From contig JANYCX010000138.1 in the NCBI GenBank assembly GCA_025360065.1, positions 1 through 45,516 of the forward strand: a stretch of DNA of 45,516 nt, in the 5' to 3' direction. The notes beneath the pieces are model-generated. The model searched no databases. It was not told where the DNA came from and saw only the letters and a program-made list of their open reading frames with translations. The translations under genes were made by a program, and so were the position numbers. This document shows positions 1 through 8,523 of this stretch, in pieces (position 1 is the first letter of the stretch; every line of letters starts with the position of its first letter). Origin of the DNA: Acetobacteraceae bacterium. GTDB taxonomy: Bacteria > Pseudomonadota > Alphaproteobacteria > Acetobacterales > Acetobacteraceae.

Positions 1-372
1 GCGGCGGGCTTGGATATGACCCGGCGGGATTTGCAGAACGCCGCCAAAAAAGAGGGCAAGCCGTGGGATATGGGCAAGGGCTTTGACCGTTCGGCGCCGA
101 TTGGCATGATGATCCGGGCGGCGGATTTAGCCGACCCGACCAAGGGGCTGATTGAGCTGAAGGTGAACGGCGCGGTCCGGCAGACCTCCGACCTGTCGCT
201 GCTGATCTGGAGCGTGGCAGAAACGATTGCCTATTTGTCCAAGCTGGTGACCCTGGCGCCGGGCGATCTGATTTATACCGGCACGCCCGAGGGTGTGGCG
301 GCGGTCCAACGCGGCGATGTGCTGGAAGGTGTGGTGGCCGGGGTGGGGACAATTCGGACGAAAATTGTCTGA
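1..372 (+). CDS. Fumarylacetoacetate hydrolase-family protein, C-terminal part (5' truncated by window)
   Basis: The reading frame is open from base 1 to the stop at 370-372, so the start lies upstream of the window. The visible 123 residues carry the typical FAH-fold end: [28 protein letters not shown] and [14 protein letters not shown]. These resemble fumarylpyruvate hydrolases and FAHD1-type enzymes, which cleave C-C bonds in 2,4-diketo or acylpyruvate intermediates of aromatic catabolism using a divalent metal. The metal-binding part is mostly outside the window, so the substrate cannot be assigned. A GC-rich hairpin follows directly. Family membership is secure; exact activity is not. 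Confidence 0.9.
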   Translation, partial: AAGLDMTRRDLQNAAKKEGKPWDMGKGFDRSAPIGMMIRAADLADPTKGLIELKVNGAVRQTSDLSLLIWSVAETIAYLSKLVTLAPGDLIYTGTPEGVAAVQRGDVLEGVVAGVGTIRTKIV

Positions 373-378
373 ACGGGT

Positions 379-399
379 GGCGGGCGGATAACGCCCGCC
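379..399. terminator. Hairpin after the FAH-family gene
   Basis: An 8-bp perfect GC stem (GGCGGGCG / CGCCCGCC) with the loop GATAA starts 6 nt after the stop codon of the FAH-family gene. No T-run follows, so it may be a weak intrinsic terminator or a 3' stabilising hairpin. Confidence 0.5.
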
Positions 400-580
400 C
401 TCACCACATCGGATCGATCGGAGTCACGACCCCTTTTGAGGCCTCGATAATCTCACCCGCGTCCAGTGCCTGGTCTTCGCGGAACCGACGCGCGGCACCC
501 CATGATGATGGAGTGCCGCACGATTGCGCCACAAGCCGGCTTGCCGCAAATTTGCCCGACAACAAGCGGGTGAACCTACG

Positions 581-1261
581 ATGGCAACTTTTCTGATCTG
601 TCATGGCGCGTGGTCGGCAGGCTGGGCGTGGAAGAAGATGCGGCCTTTGCTGCGCGCCGCCGGGCATGAGGTGTTTACCCCGAGCTATACTGGCCTGGGT
701 GAACGCGCCCATCTGGCGCATCCGCTGGTCGATCTCGAAACCCATATCCAGGACGTGATGGCGGTGATTGAAGCCGAGGCGCTCAGCGATATCATCCTGG
801 TCGGGCACAGCTATGGCGGGATGGTGGCGACAGGGGTTGCGGACCGGGCCGGGGTGCGGATCCGCGAGGTGGTTTATCTCGATGCGTTCGTGCCGGCGGA
901 TGGGCAGTCGCTGAATGATCTGACCGGACATGCGCCGGCGGCGATTGAAGGCTGGCTGGTGCCGCCGATGCCGTCGGCACCCGACACCGCACCGATTGAC
1001 CTGGCCTGGACCAAATCGCGACGGCGCCATCATCCGGTGCAGTGCTTTGGGCAGAAACTGCGGCTGCGCAATGGCAAGCGGGCGATGCGGCGCAGCTATA
1101 TCTATTGCGCGAAGAAGGGTCCGGGCGATGTGTTCGTGCAGTTCGCGGAGCGCTTCAAGACCGATCCGGCATGGAAATATTACGAGATGGACGCGAGCCA
1201 TAGCCCCAACATCACCGCACCTGACGAATTGGCGGCGCTATTGATGCGGATCGCATCATGA
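581..1261 (+). CDS. Alpha/beta hydrolase (esterase-like)
   Basis: This is a 226-residue alpha/beta-hydrolase of the small esterase type. The N-terminus MATFLICHGAWSAGWAW is the usual first strand and oxyanion region. The nucleophile elbow GHSYGG puts the catalytic Ser near residue 77, and DASHSPN supplies the catalytic His near 207. I chose the ATG at 581 because the family begins at this strand; an in-frame ATG at 524 would add 19 residues with no family character. The TGA stop overlaps the next gene's ATG (ATGA), suggesting translational coupling to the peptidase. The substrate is unknown. Residues 130-165 are rich in Arg and Lys and less typical of the family. Confidence 0.85.
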   Translation: MATFLICHGAWSAGWAWKKMRPLLRAAGHEVFTPSYTGLGERAHLAHPLVDLETHIQDVMAVIEAEALSDIILVGHSYGGMVATGVADRAGVRIREVVYLDAFVPADGQSLNDLTGHAPAAIEGWLVPPMPSAPDTAPIDLAWTKSRRRHHPVQCFGQKLRLRNGKRAMRRSYIYCAKKGPGDVFVQFAERFKTDPAWKYYEMDASHSPNITAPDELAALLMRIAS

Positions 1262-3366
1262 TGACGGCGGAATTGCGGGCACGCGCCGATCGATTTCTGG
1301 CGCCCAATGTTCGGGCGAAATTGTTCAATCCGCAGGTCCGGCCGCACTGGATCGCCGACACTGATACGTTCTGGTATAGGCATGAAAATGCGAATGGTAT
1401 CAGGATCATGGTCGTTGATGCCGCGACCGGAACCCAAACGGCGGCGGATTTTGATCCACCGGCGGCAAAATCTGCGGGCCCAGGCGAAACTTTATCGCCG
1501 GACGGAACCCGCGCGGTGTTCTGCCGGGCGGATGATTTGTGGCTGGGTGACGGGGCAACGGAACGCCGGCTGACCTTCGATGGCGCCCAACATTTCGCCT
1601 ATGGCGTGTCGGGGGAAATGAACCTTACCCATGTGTCATTGCAACGGCGGGGGATAAAACTGCCGGCGAACGCGCTGTTTTCGCCGGATGGCAGCAAGGT
1701 TTTCACCTCCCGCGTTGATGAGCGCCGGGTTGCCGATCTGCCGCTGGTGCAGCACGTGCCGGATGACGGCTCGGCGCGGCCGGTGGTGCATCACATGCGG
1801 TTTGCGCTGAGCGGCGACACGCATCTGCCGGTCGAGACGCATTGCGTGATCGATCTGAAATCGGGCGCCGTCCAGATGTGCCCGGCCGGCCCGCATGTCA
1901 CCGGGATGACCACCTGCATCGAAAAGGAAGAAGCCTGGTGGAGCGCGGATGGCGGCCGGGTGTTTTTCCTCGATCGCGATCGTTACTGGCAGCGGCTGAC
2001 ATTGTGGGAATTTTCGACGGTGACCGGTGCCGCGCGGGAGGTATTCAGCGAAACCGCGGCGACGTTCTTTGATAATAACGTTTCAGTGGCGGGGTTGCCG
2101 AATGTTCGGGTGCTGGATGGCAGCGCAGAATTCATCTGGTATTCGCAATGCTCCGGCTGGGGGCATCTTTATCTGCATGATCTGACCACCGGGGCGCGCA
2201 AGCGGGCAATCACCGCCGGCGACTGGCTGGTGCGCGACCTGCTGCATGTCGATGCGGTGGCGCGGAACGTGGAATTCCTGGCGAGCGGGATTGATGCCGC
2301 AGCCAATCCTTATCACCGGGTTTTGTGCCGGATCGGCCTGGATGGCGGTGAACTGAAGGTATTAACGCCGGAGGATGGCGACCACAGTCTGGCGATGCCG
2401 ATCAAGCGGGTGCCGCGCGACCATATTCGCCCAGCGATGGAAGTCGGGGCGTATCGCGCGCCATCGGGCCGCTATTTCGTTCATACCCACTCCGATCTGA
2501 CCCGTGTGCCGGTTTCGGAGTTGCGTCGCGCCGATGGGTCACTGGTGGCGACCTTGGCAGTGGCGGAAGTGACCGTGCCAGACTGGCGGTTTGCCACGCC
2601 GTTCCGCACAATGGCGGCGGACGGGGTGACGGAATTGTTCGGCGCAATGTGGCGGCCGTCGGATTTCGATCCGGCGAAGCGCTATAAGGTGATCGATTAT
2701 ATCTACCCCGGCCCGCAGCGCGGCCAGTTGCCGACGGTGATGTTGACCGATGTGCTGGGCGAGCTTGGCCGGGCAACCTTGCCGCAGGCCTTCGCCGAGT
2801 TGGGGTTTGTGGTGGTCAACATCGAGGGGCGCGGCAATCCGGGGCGGTCGAAGGCATTCCACGACACCTGTTATGGCAGATTGGAAGACCCAGGCACGCT
2901 CGCCGATCATGTAACGGCGTTGGCGCAGTTGGCGGCGCGGCATGCCTGGCTGGACACATCGCGGGTCGGGATTATGGGGCATTCCGGGGGTGGCTATGCG
3001 TCAGTGCGGGCGTTGCTGAAATACCCAGCGGTGTTTCACGCCGCGGTGGCGAGTTCGGGCAATCACGACCAGCGCGGCTATAGTTTTGCCTGGACCGAGA
3101 AATACATGGGGCCGGATGCCGATTACGGTGCGGCAGCGAACCCGCCCGATGTCGCTGCATTGCAGGGAAAGTTGCTGCTGGCAACAGGCGATATGGACGA
3201 CAACGTGCATCCGGCATTGACGATGCAGCTGGCGGCGGCGTTGATCAAGGCGGACAAGGATTTCGAATTCCTGCCACTGCCCAATGACGACCATACAACA
3301 GTCTGGAACGGTCCGTATTTCCTACGCCGGGCCATGGAGTTCATGCTAAAAAGCCTGAACGGATAA
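1258..3366 (+). CDS. S9-family serine peptidase (dipeptidyl peptidase IV / prolyl oligopeptidase type)
   Basis: A 702-residue protein with an N-terminal beta-propeller (DPP-IV N-type, roughly residues 60-430) and a C-terminal alpha/beta-hydrolase catalytic domain (roughly 460-700). The catalytic triad is readable: Ser576 in GHSGGGY, Asp648 in GDMDDNVHP and His679 in NDDHT. Such enzymes remove dipeptides, often after Pro or Ala, from short peptides. The nucleophile motif is GHSGGG rather than the commoner GWSYGG. No clear signal peptide is visible, so a cytoplasmic role is likely. It overlaps the hydrolase gene upstream by 4 nt; an ATG at 1261 is an equivalent alternative start. A peptide-type binding protein gene follows after about 50 nt. 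Confidence 0.92.
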   Translation: MMTAELRARADRFLAPNVRAKLFNPQVRPHWIADTDTFWYRHENANGIRIMVVDAATGTQTAADFDPPAAKSAGPGETLSPDGTRAVFCRADDLWLGDGATERRLTFDGAQHFAYGVSGEMNLTHVSLQRRGIKLPANALFSPDGSKVFTSRVDERRVADLPLVQHVPDDGSARPVVHHMRFALSGDTHLPVETHCVIDLKSGAVQMCPAGPHVTGMTTCIEKEEAWWSADGGRVFFLDRDRYWQRLTLWEFSTVTGAAREVFSETAATFFDNNVSVAGLPNVRVLDGSAEFIWYSQCSGWGHLYLHDLTTGARKRAITAGDWLVRDLLHVDAVARNVEFLASGIDAAANPYHRVLCRIGLDGGELKVLTPEDGDHSLAMPIKRVPRDHIRPAMEVGAYRAPSGRYFVHTHSDLTRVPVSELRRADGSLVATLAVAEVTVPDWRFATPFRTMAADGVTELFGAMWRPSDFDPAKRYKVIDYIYPGPQRGQLPTVMLTDVLGELGRATLPQAFAELGFVVVNIEGRGNPGRSKAFHDTCYGRLEDPGTLADHVTALAQLAARHAWLDTSRVGIMGHSGGGYASVRALLKYPAVFHAAVASSGNHDQRGYSFAWTEKYMGPDADYGAAANPPDVAALQGKLLLATGDMDDNVHPALTMQLAAALIKADKDFEFLPLPNDDHTTVWNGPYFLRRAMEFMLKSLNG

Positions 3367-3418
3367 AAAGTTTTTTTTGGTCACAAAAAGAATAGCTTGC
3401 TTCCTTGGAGGATGCGAA

Positions 3419-4951
3419 ATGCGCTGGTTTATTGTCGTGATGCTTCTAGCCTGCGGCGTGCAAGCCGAAACCGTGTTGCGTGTCGTCCCGCAAGCCGATC
3501 TCCGCGTGCTCGACCCGCACATCACCGCCGCCACGGTGACGCGCATTTACGGCGCGATGATCTATGACCAGTTGTTTTCCTTCACCGAAAACATGGTCGC
3601 GCAGCCGCAGATGGTGGGCGAGATGAAGGTTTCGGCCGACGGCCTGACCTATGATTTCGCGCTGCGCGATGGTCTGGCGTTCCATAACGGCCAGAAGGTG
3701 ACCTCGGCGGATATTGTTGCATCAATCCCCAGGGCGGCGAAGCAGGACCCGATGATGCAGTTGATGGTCAAGCGCCTCGCCAGAATGGAGGCGGTCGATC
3801 CGACGCATTTCCGGCTGGTGTTCAGCAAGCCTTTTGCGCTGGTGGCGCCGTCGCTGGCCGGGGCGGGGGCGATGATGATGCGGGCCGAGGATATTGCCGC
3901 GGCCGGCGACAAACCGATGGCAACCACGGTCGGATCGGGCCCGTTCAAGTTCAACAACGCCGGCTATCTGCCCGGTGCGAAGGTGATGTTTGACCGCAAT
4001 GCGGCCTATGTGCCGCGCGCGGAACCCGCCGATGGCATGGCGGGTGGTAAGCGGGTGCTGGTCGATCGGGTCGAATGGCTGATCATCCCCGATTTGCAGA
4101 CCAGGGTGTCGGCGTTAATTAAGGGCGAGGTCGATCTGTTGGACCAGTTGCCGCATGACGGCATCCAGTCACTGGCGGGTCGCAAGGACATTGTTGTTGA
4201 GCAGAGCAACAAACTTGGCAACATGGCGTTCCTGCGGATGAACACCTTGCAGCCGCCGTTCAACGATGTCCGCGCCCGGCGGGCGCTGGCGATGCTGGTC
4301 GACCAGAAGGATTATCTGGCGGCAGCGTTTGGCACTGACCAGACCTGGTGGTCGGAATGCTTTGCCTGGCTCGGCTGTGGCAGCACCAATGCCAGCGAGG
4401 CAGGCAGCGAAGCCTATCGCAAGCCCAACCCGGCGGAAGCGAAACGATTGCTGGCCGAGGCTGGCTACAAGGGCGAGAAGATCGTCATCCTGACCACCCA
4501 GGAAATCCCGCTGATCGACGGGCTGGCGCAGGTGACGGCGGATAAATTGCGCGCGATTGGGGTAAACGTCGACGTCCAGGCCAGCGACTGGGGCAGCCTG
4601 GTGGTGCGGCGGGCGCGCAAGGACCCGGCGGATAAAGGCGGGTGGAGCATCTTCCAGTCGGGCGGCGATATCACCACCCTGTCGCAGCCGGCGACCAATA
4701 TTCTGATCGATGCGCGCTGCGACCAGAATAATTACGTGGGCTGGCCGTGTTCGGACCGGCTGGAGGCGATGCGGATTGCGCTGATCGAAGCGCCGGACCC
4801 TGCCAGGTTCGTCGACTACAACAAAGCCCTGTGGGAGGAACTGCCATCGTTGCTGCTCGGGCGGTTCCTGCAGCCAGTGGCCTACCGCGCCAATATCTCC
4901 GGCATGCAGCACGGGCTGCTGCTGGCGTTCTGGAACATCAGCAAGAAATAG
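3419..4951 (+). CDS. ABC transporter substrate-binding protein, peptide/nickel (SBP_bac_5) family
   Basis: A 510-residue extracytoplasmic binding protein. The start at 3419 is fixed by a near-perfect ribosome-binding site, GGAGGA at 3407-3412, six bases before the ATG, and by the signal peptide that follows (MRWFIVVMLLACGVQA, cleavage near AETVLRV). The mature protein has the family 5 hallmarks: the DPH segment, LTYDFALRDGLAFHNG, and VGSGPFKF. Members deliver di- or oligopeptides and related ligands to an inner-membrane ABC permease. No permease or ATPase gene is adjacent, so it is an orphan. It lies just downstream of a dipeptidyl-peptidase gene, which fits peptide use but does not prove it. 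Confidence 0.92.
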   Translation: MRWFIVVMLLACGVQAETVLRVVPQADLRVLDPHITAATVTRIYGAMIYDQLFSFTENMVAQPQMVGEMKVSADGLTYDFALRDGLAFHNGQKVTSADIVASIPRAAKQDPMMQLMVKRLARMEAVDPTHFRLVFSKPFALVAPSLAGAGAMMMRAEDIAAAGDKPMATTVGSGPFKFNNAGYLPGAKVMFDRNAAYVPRAEPADGMAGGKRVLVDRVEWLIIPDLQTRVSALIKGEVDLLDQLPHDGIQSLAGRKDIVVEQSNKLGNMAFLRMNTLQPPFNDVRARRALAMLVDQKDYLAAAFGTDQTWWSECFAWLGCGSTNASEAGSEAYRKPNPAEAKRLLAEAGYKGEKIVILTTQEIPLIDGLAQVTADKLRAIGVNVDVQASDWGSLVVRRARKDPADKGGWSIFQSGGDITTLSQPATNILIDARCDQNNYVGWPCSDRLEAMRIALIEAPDPARFVDYNKALWEELPSLLLGRFLQPVAYRANISGMQHGLLLAFWNISKK

Positions 4952-4958
4952 CGGGCTG

Positions 4959-5054
4959 GAGCGTGATCCGTTCAGGTTGAATCGGCGGACACGCTCTAGG
5001 TCTCTGATTTCGATCATTTTTATCCGATCGAATAGGCAAGTCGACCGGATGATG
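4959..5054 (-). repeat. Composite 3' repeat element, copy A
   Basis: Two modules lie between convergent genes. Module 1 (5026-5054, read on the minus strand) starts CATCATCCGG and ends TATTCGATC, 2 nt after the stop codon of the enolase-superfamily gene. Module 2 (4959-4996) is closed by a 7-bp inverted repeat, GAGCGTG / CACGCTC, and includes TGAACGGAT when read on the minus strand. Module 1 matches copy B (11629-11657) at 27 of 29 positions, and both modules recur in copy C (22804-22884). It may act as a bidirectional terminator or 3' RNA structure. Confidence 0.65.
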
Positions 5055-5056
5055 AT

Positions 5057-6163
5057 CTATTCGAGAACCGCCTCGGTCTTGGCGGCGATCATCGCGAAAT
5101 CGATGGTCGCCCCGAGGCCCGGCCCGGTCGGGGCGTGGAGCATGCCGTTGGCATCGGGATGGAATTCGTCAGCCAGGCCATAGCGATGGGCGCCGTCGGG
5201 AAGCAGCACCTCAAACCAGGTGGTGTTGGGGATGGCGCAGGCGAGGTGCAGATTGGCGAGGTTATTGAGCGAATTGCCGCTGTGGTGGATTTCGTAGTTC
5301 ATGTGAAAAGCCTCCGCCAGATGCGCGGTTTTCAGCATCGTGGTCAGCCCGCCTTTGTTGGGGATGTCGCCGCGCAGGTAGTCGGTGGCCTGCTGGGTGA
5401 GCCAGATCGGATAGGTATCGAGCCCACCGGCGGGATATTCGGTTGCCATGATCGGGATATTCAGCTTCTGGCGCAATTTCACGTAGGACAGGATGTCTTC
5501 GTCGGCGAGCGGGTCTTCGAACCATTTATAGCCCATGTCCTGAATGGCGAGGCCGACCTTCAGGGCGCCGGGATAGTCGTAGCTCCAGGTGCTGTCGAGC
5601 ATCAGCGGATAGTCGTCACCGACGGCTTTACGGACCGCGGCGCAGATTTTGATGTCGGTATCAGGATCGGTGGGCGGATGGATTTTATAGGCGGCCCAGC
5701 CAGTGTGCTTGTGGTGCAACGCCTGTTCAACATAGGCCGCCGCATCGGGCAGCACCTGGGAACTGGCATAGGCGCCAATTGAGGTACGCTGAGTACCCAT
5801 CAGGGCGTGGACCGGCAGGCCGGCGATCTTGCCGGCGAGGTCCCAAAGCGCGACATCGGCGGCACCGATGCAGCGATAGGACACGTTGCGCGACAGTTTC
5901 AGCATCCGCCCGTGCAGCATTTCGCGTTGCAGCGGATTGGCGCCCATCAGCAGCGGCTTGATCCAGCGGATCAACTGCGGTCCATCCATCGAGCCGGGAT
6001 TGGAGGCCGAACCAAGGAAGGCATGGCCTTCATGCCCGCTATCGGTCCTGATCCGCAGCAGGCCGAGATTGCTGAGCGGCTGGGTAAAGGACCCGGAATG
6101 GTAGGTGGTGCGGGGAATGTTGTCCCAGGTGAAAATGGTGAGGGACACATGGTCGATCTTCAT
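5057..6163 (-). CDS. Mandelate racemase/muconate-lactonizing (enolase superfamily) enzyme
   Basis: A 368-residue enolase-superfamily protein with an N-terminal capping domain and a C-terminal barrel. The metal ligands are visible as Asp190 (LMLDS), Glu216 (FEDPL) and Glu242 (ATEYP). The general base side has Lys160-x-His162 (YKIHP) where mandelate racemase has KxK, and an Asp266 (GDIPN) / His293 (EIHHSGN) pair that fits the Asp-His dyad. Together these indicate abstraction of a proton alpha to a carboxylate, usually in sugar-acid dehydration or racemisation. The substrate cannot be named. It is convergent with the binding-protein gene at 3419-4951, whose ligand might be related. Confidence 0.9.
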   Translation of the reverse strand: MKIDHVSLTIFTWDNIPRTTYHSGSFTQPLSNLGLLRIRTDSGHEGHAFLGSASNPGSMDGPQLIRWIKPLLMGANPLQREMLHGRMLKLSRNVSYRCIGAADVALWDLAGKIAGLPVHALMGTQRTSIGAYASSQVLPDAAAYVEQALHHKHTGWAAYKIHPPTDPDTDIKICAAVRKAVGDDYPLMLDSTWSYDYPGALKVGLAIQDMGYKWFEDPLADEDILSYVKLRQKLNIPIMATEYPAGGLDTYPIWLTQQATDYLRGDIPNKGGLTTMLKTAHLAEAFHMNYEIHHSGNSLNNLANLHLACAIPNTTWFEVLLPDGAHRYGLADEFHPDANGMLHAPTGPGLGATIDFAMIAAKTEAVLE

Positions 6164-6303
6164 GGCGCGCTCCCGAATTTTTGCCTGGGCGGAAGGCTGC
6201 CTGAACCCCGACGCAGTTTCAAGCGGAGATCGCGGCTATGCTGGCGCGATTGGCGAGAAGAAAGCCATTGCATCGGCACGGGAATTGTGTCATTGAATTT
6301 AAC

Positions 6304-6894
6304 ATGAACACATCATCCCCCTCCCCCCCTTTGGCTGCGGCCACGCCCGAACTGGCGCGGCGGTTGGGGGGGATTCTTGCCGGTTTGGCAGCGCTGATTG
6401 CGGCGCGGTTTTTGCGCATGCCGCATCTGATGGCGCTGACGGTGCCGCTTTGGGGATTTCTCGGGCGGGCGGCGCGGCGGTTTGCCCGCGCGCTGATCCG
6501 GCCGGCGGTAGCTGTTGGGACGCGCGCACGCAAGGTTGGGGTTAGCCGACCAAAAGGTTTCCGCCCACCGTCGCAGCGCGGCTGGCTGGTGCGGGAGTTG
6601 GGCTGGGAGGCGGCGGCGTTCACCTGCCAGCTTGAAGCCTTGCTCGCCGACCCGGCAATGCAGGCGGTGCTGGCAGAACTTCCAGCGGTGGGACGAATAT
6701 TGCGACCACTCTGCCGGATGCTGGGTGTGGTGACGCCGGTCGCGGTAGCACCGCCACCGGTGGTGGTGGTGATCGCGACAGCACCGCCCACGCTGGTGGC
6801 GGAGGCGGTCGGGGCGGGGTTTTGGCCACTGGCGGTGCGGGCGATTTTGCCCGGTGCGATCTCAGGGAATGTCGGTATCGTAACGAGAGGCTGA
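6304..6894 (+). CDS. Hypothetical membrane-associated protein
   Basis: A 196-residue protein I cannot assign to a family. The start ATG at 6304 (MNTSSPSPPL) follows an AT-rich stretch. Residues 17-55 are hydrophobic and Arg-rich (LARRLGGILAGLAALIAARFL), with one or two possible membrane segments. The middle is basic; a short acidic helix (LEALLADPAMQAVLAELP) follows; residues 145-165 are a Val/Pro-rich run (VAPPPVVVVIA). It transcribes toward the selenoprotein operon, 180 nt upstream of it. Codon use looks like that of the neighbours, which supports a real gene, but the function is unknown. Confidence 0.6.
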   Translation: MNTSSPSPPLAAATPELARRLGGILAGLAALIAARFLRMPHLMALTVPLWGFLGRAARRFARALIRPAVAVGTRARKVGVSRPKGFRPPSQRGWLVRELGWEAAAFTCQLEALLADPAMQAVLAELPAVGRILRPLCRMLGVVTPVAVAPPPVVVVIATAPPTLVAEAVGAGFWPLAVRAILPGAISGNVGIVTRG

Positions 6895-6898
6895 GTGA

Positions 6899-6936
6899 TT
6901 GACGATTTGCACGATTTATTTGTTACGATATCGTAA
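6899..6936 (+). promoter_or_regulatory. Palindromic operator-like site over a possible promoter
   Basis: A perfect 14-bp palindrome, TTACGATATCGTAA, occupies 6923-6936 in an AT-rich gap. Its half-site recurs once upstream (TATCGTAAC, 6876-6884). TTGACG at 6899-6904 could be a -35 box, with a -10 inside the palindrome (TACGAT, 19-nt spacer, longer than ideal). The layout fits repressor control of the selenoprotein operon starting at 7075; palindromes of this size are typical of TetR-type operators. The regulator is not in this window. Confidence 0.4.
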
Positions 6937-7074
6937 TTAATTAGCTGTCCAGCATCGACCGGGGATTGCGACGGTCTAAAAGAGGATGATGTTTTTGGTA
7001 TCTTTGGTTTCGGACAAAGAAGGCCTTTCTTGCCGAGCTTGGCCGGTGCTAACCTCATCCCAAGGGAGAACACA

Positions 7075-8523
7075 ATGCCAGACGGCCTGAACCTGCCAGC
7101 CGACGGATTGATCGCGGTCGTCAAGCGCGATTGCCCAACCTGCGAATTGACCGCCTCGGTGCTGGGGACGCTCGCAGCGTTGGGGGCGCTGGCGGTTTAC
7201 ACCCAGGACGATCCCAGCTTCCCCGACACCATTGCCGCCCCGATTGACGACCATGATTTGAACGTGTCGCATCTGCTCGGGATTGAAATCGTGCCGACCT
7301 TGATCCGCCGGGTTGGCGGGGTGGAGGTTGCGCGCAGCTATGGCTGGGACCGGGCGGAGTGGGAACGGGTGAGCGGGGTGGCGGGGCTTGGGGCCGGCTT
7401 GCCGGCAATGCGGCCGGGCTGCGGGGCGAAAAATGTCGAGCCAGGAACGATCGAGCGCCTGAAGGTGCGCTTCGGGCAGACCGGGCTGGTGTCACGGGCG
7501 ATTGATTTCGGCGCGGGCGAGGACGAGATGGAGGCGATGTTCGACCGCGGCTGGTCGGACGGATTGCCGGTGGTGCCGCCGACGGCGGAGCGGGTGTTGC
7601 GGATGCTGTCGGGCACGTCGCGCGATCCGCAAGAAATTGTGGGGTTGGTGCCGCCCGATCTGGCCCCGGCAACGGTGGAAAAGATCGCCATCAATGCCGT
7701 GATGGCGGGGTGCAAGCCGGAATATCTGCCCGTGGTGCTGGCAGCGGTTGAGGCGGTGCTCGAAGAACCATTTGCCATGCATGGGGTGCTGGCGACGACG
7801 ATGTTTGTCGGGCCGGTGGTGATGGTGAACGGGCCGGTTCGGCGCCAGATCGGGATGAATGCGCGCGGCAATGCGCTGGGCCAAGGCAATCGCGCCAACG
7901 CGACAATCGGGCGGGCGTTGCAGTTGGTGATCCGCAATATTGGCGGCGGACGGCCGCAGGAGGTCGATCGGGCGACGCTCGGCAATCCCGGCAAGCTTTC
8001 GTACTGCTTTGCGGAGGATGAGGAAGACAACCCCTGGGACTCGCTGGCGACCGAGCGCGGGGTGACGGCCGGCAAATCGGCGGTGACGGTGTTTGCGGGG
8101 TTTGGGCTGCAAGGGGTGGTCGATCAGAAGTCGCGCACCCCGGAGAGTCTGGCGCGGAGTTTCGCGGAATGTCTGAATGCGCTGCATCATCCCAAGTTGG
8201 CGCCGTCATGCGACGCGGTTCTGGTGGTGTGCCCCGAGCATGCGCGGACGTTTTACCAGGCGGGGTGGAGCAAGGCACGATTGTACGAAGAACTTTACCG
8301 CTTGTGCCAGTTGCCGGGCGATGATCTGGTGGCGGGAATGCGCGGCATTGCTGAAGGTTTGCCTGACAGCGCACGCGGCAAGATGATCAGCAAATTCCGC
8401 CCTGGCGGACTGCTGATCGTGCGGGCCGGCGGCGGGGCGGGAATGTTTTCCGGCATTATCGGCGGATGGTCCGCCAGCGGGGCGCGCGGAAGCTCCCCAG
8501 TGACAGTAGAGGTGAAATCATGA
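7075..8523 (+). CDS. Thioredoxin-like N-domain fused to an uncharacterised domain; UGSC selenoprotein partner
   Basis: A 482-residue protein. The start at 7075 is backed by a ribosome-binding site (AAGGGAGA, 7062-7069). Residues 10-110 look like a thioredoxin fold with a CPTC redox motif (Cys20, Cys23) and the cis-Pro segment IVPTLIRR near residue 80. From about residue 150 a larger conserved-looking domain begins (GWSDGLPVVPPT, NAVMAGCKPEYLPVVLAAVEA, GNALGQGNRANATIGRA), ending in a Gly-rich region. I do not recognise a named enzymatic family for it. Its stop overlaps the next gene's ATG by 4 nt, so the two products are probably made together. A thiol-redox partnership with the selenocysteine protein is a reasonable inference. 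Confidence 0.8.
   Translation: MPDGLNLPADGLIAVVKRDCPTCELTASVLGTLAALGALAVYTQDDPSFPDTIAAPIDDHDLNVSHLLGIEIVPTLIRRVGGVEVARSYGWDRAEWERVSGVAGLGAGLPAMRPGCGAKNVEPGTIERLKVRFGQTGLVSRAIDFGAGEDEMEAMFDRGWSDGLPVVPPTAERVLRMLSGTSRDPQEIVGLVPPDLAPATVEKIAINAVMAGCKPEYLPVVLAAVEAVLEEPFAMHGVLATTMFVGPVVMVNGPVRRQIGMNARGNALGQGNRANATIGRALQLVIRNIGGGRPQEVDRATLGNPGKLSYCFAEDEEDNPWDSLATERGVTAGKSAVTVFAGFGLQGVVDQKSRTPESLARSFAECLNALHHPKLAPSCDAVLVVCPEHARTFYQAGWSKARLYEELYRLCQLPGDDLVAGMRGIAEGLPDSARGKMISKFRPGGLLIVRAGGGAGMFSGIIGGWSASGARGSSPVTVEVKS

Noticed and set aside
401..1201. Long minus-strand reading frame opposite the alpha/beta hydrolase gene
   Set aside because: The composition is Arg/His/Pro-rich and shadow-like; the plus-strand gene has catalytic motifs. 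Only the last 35 residues look protein-like.
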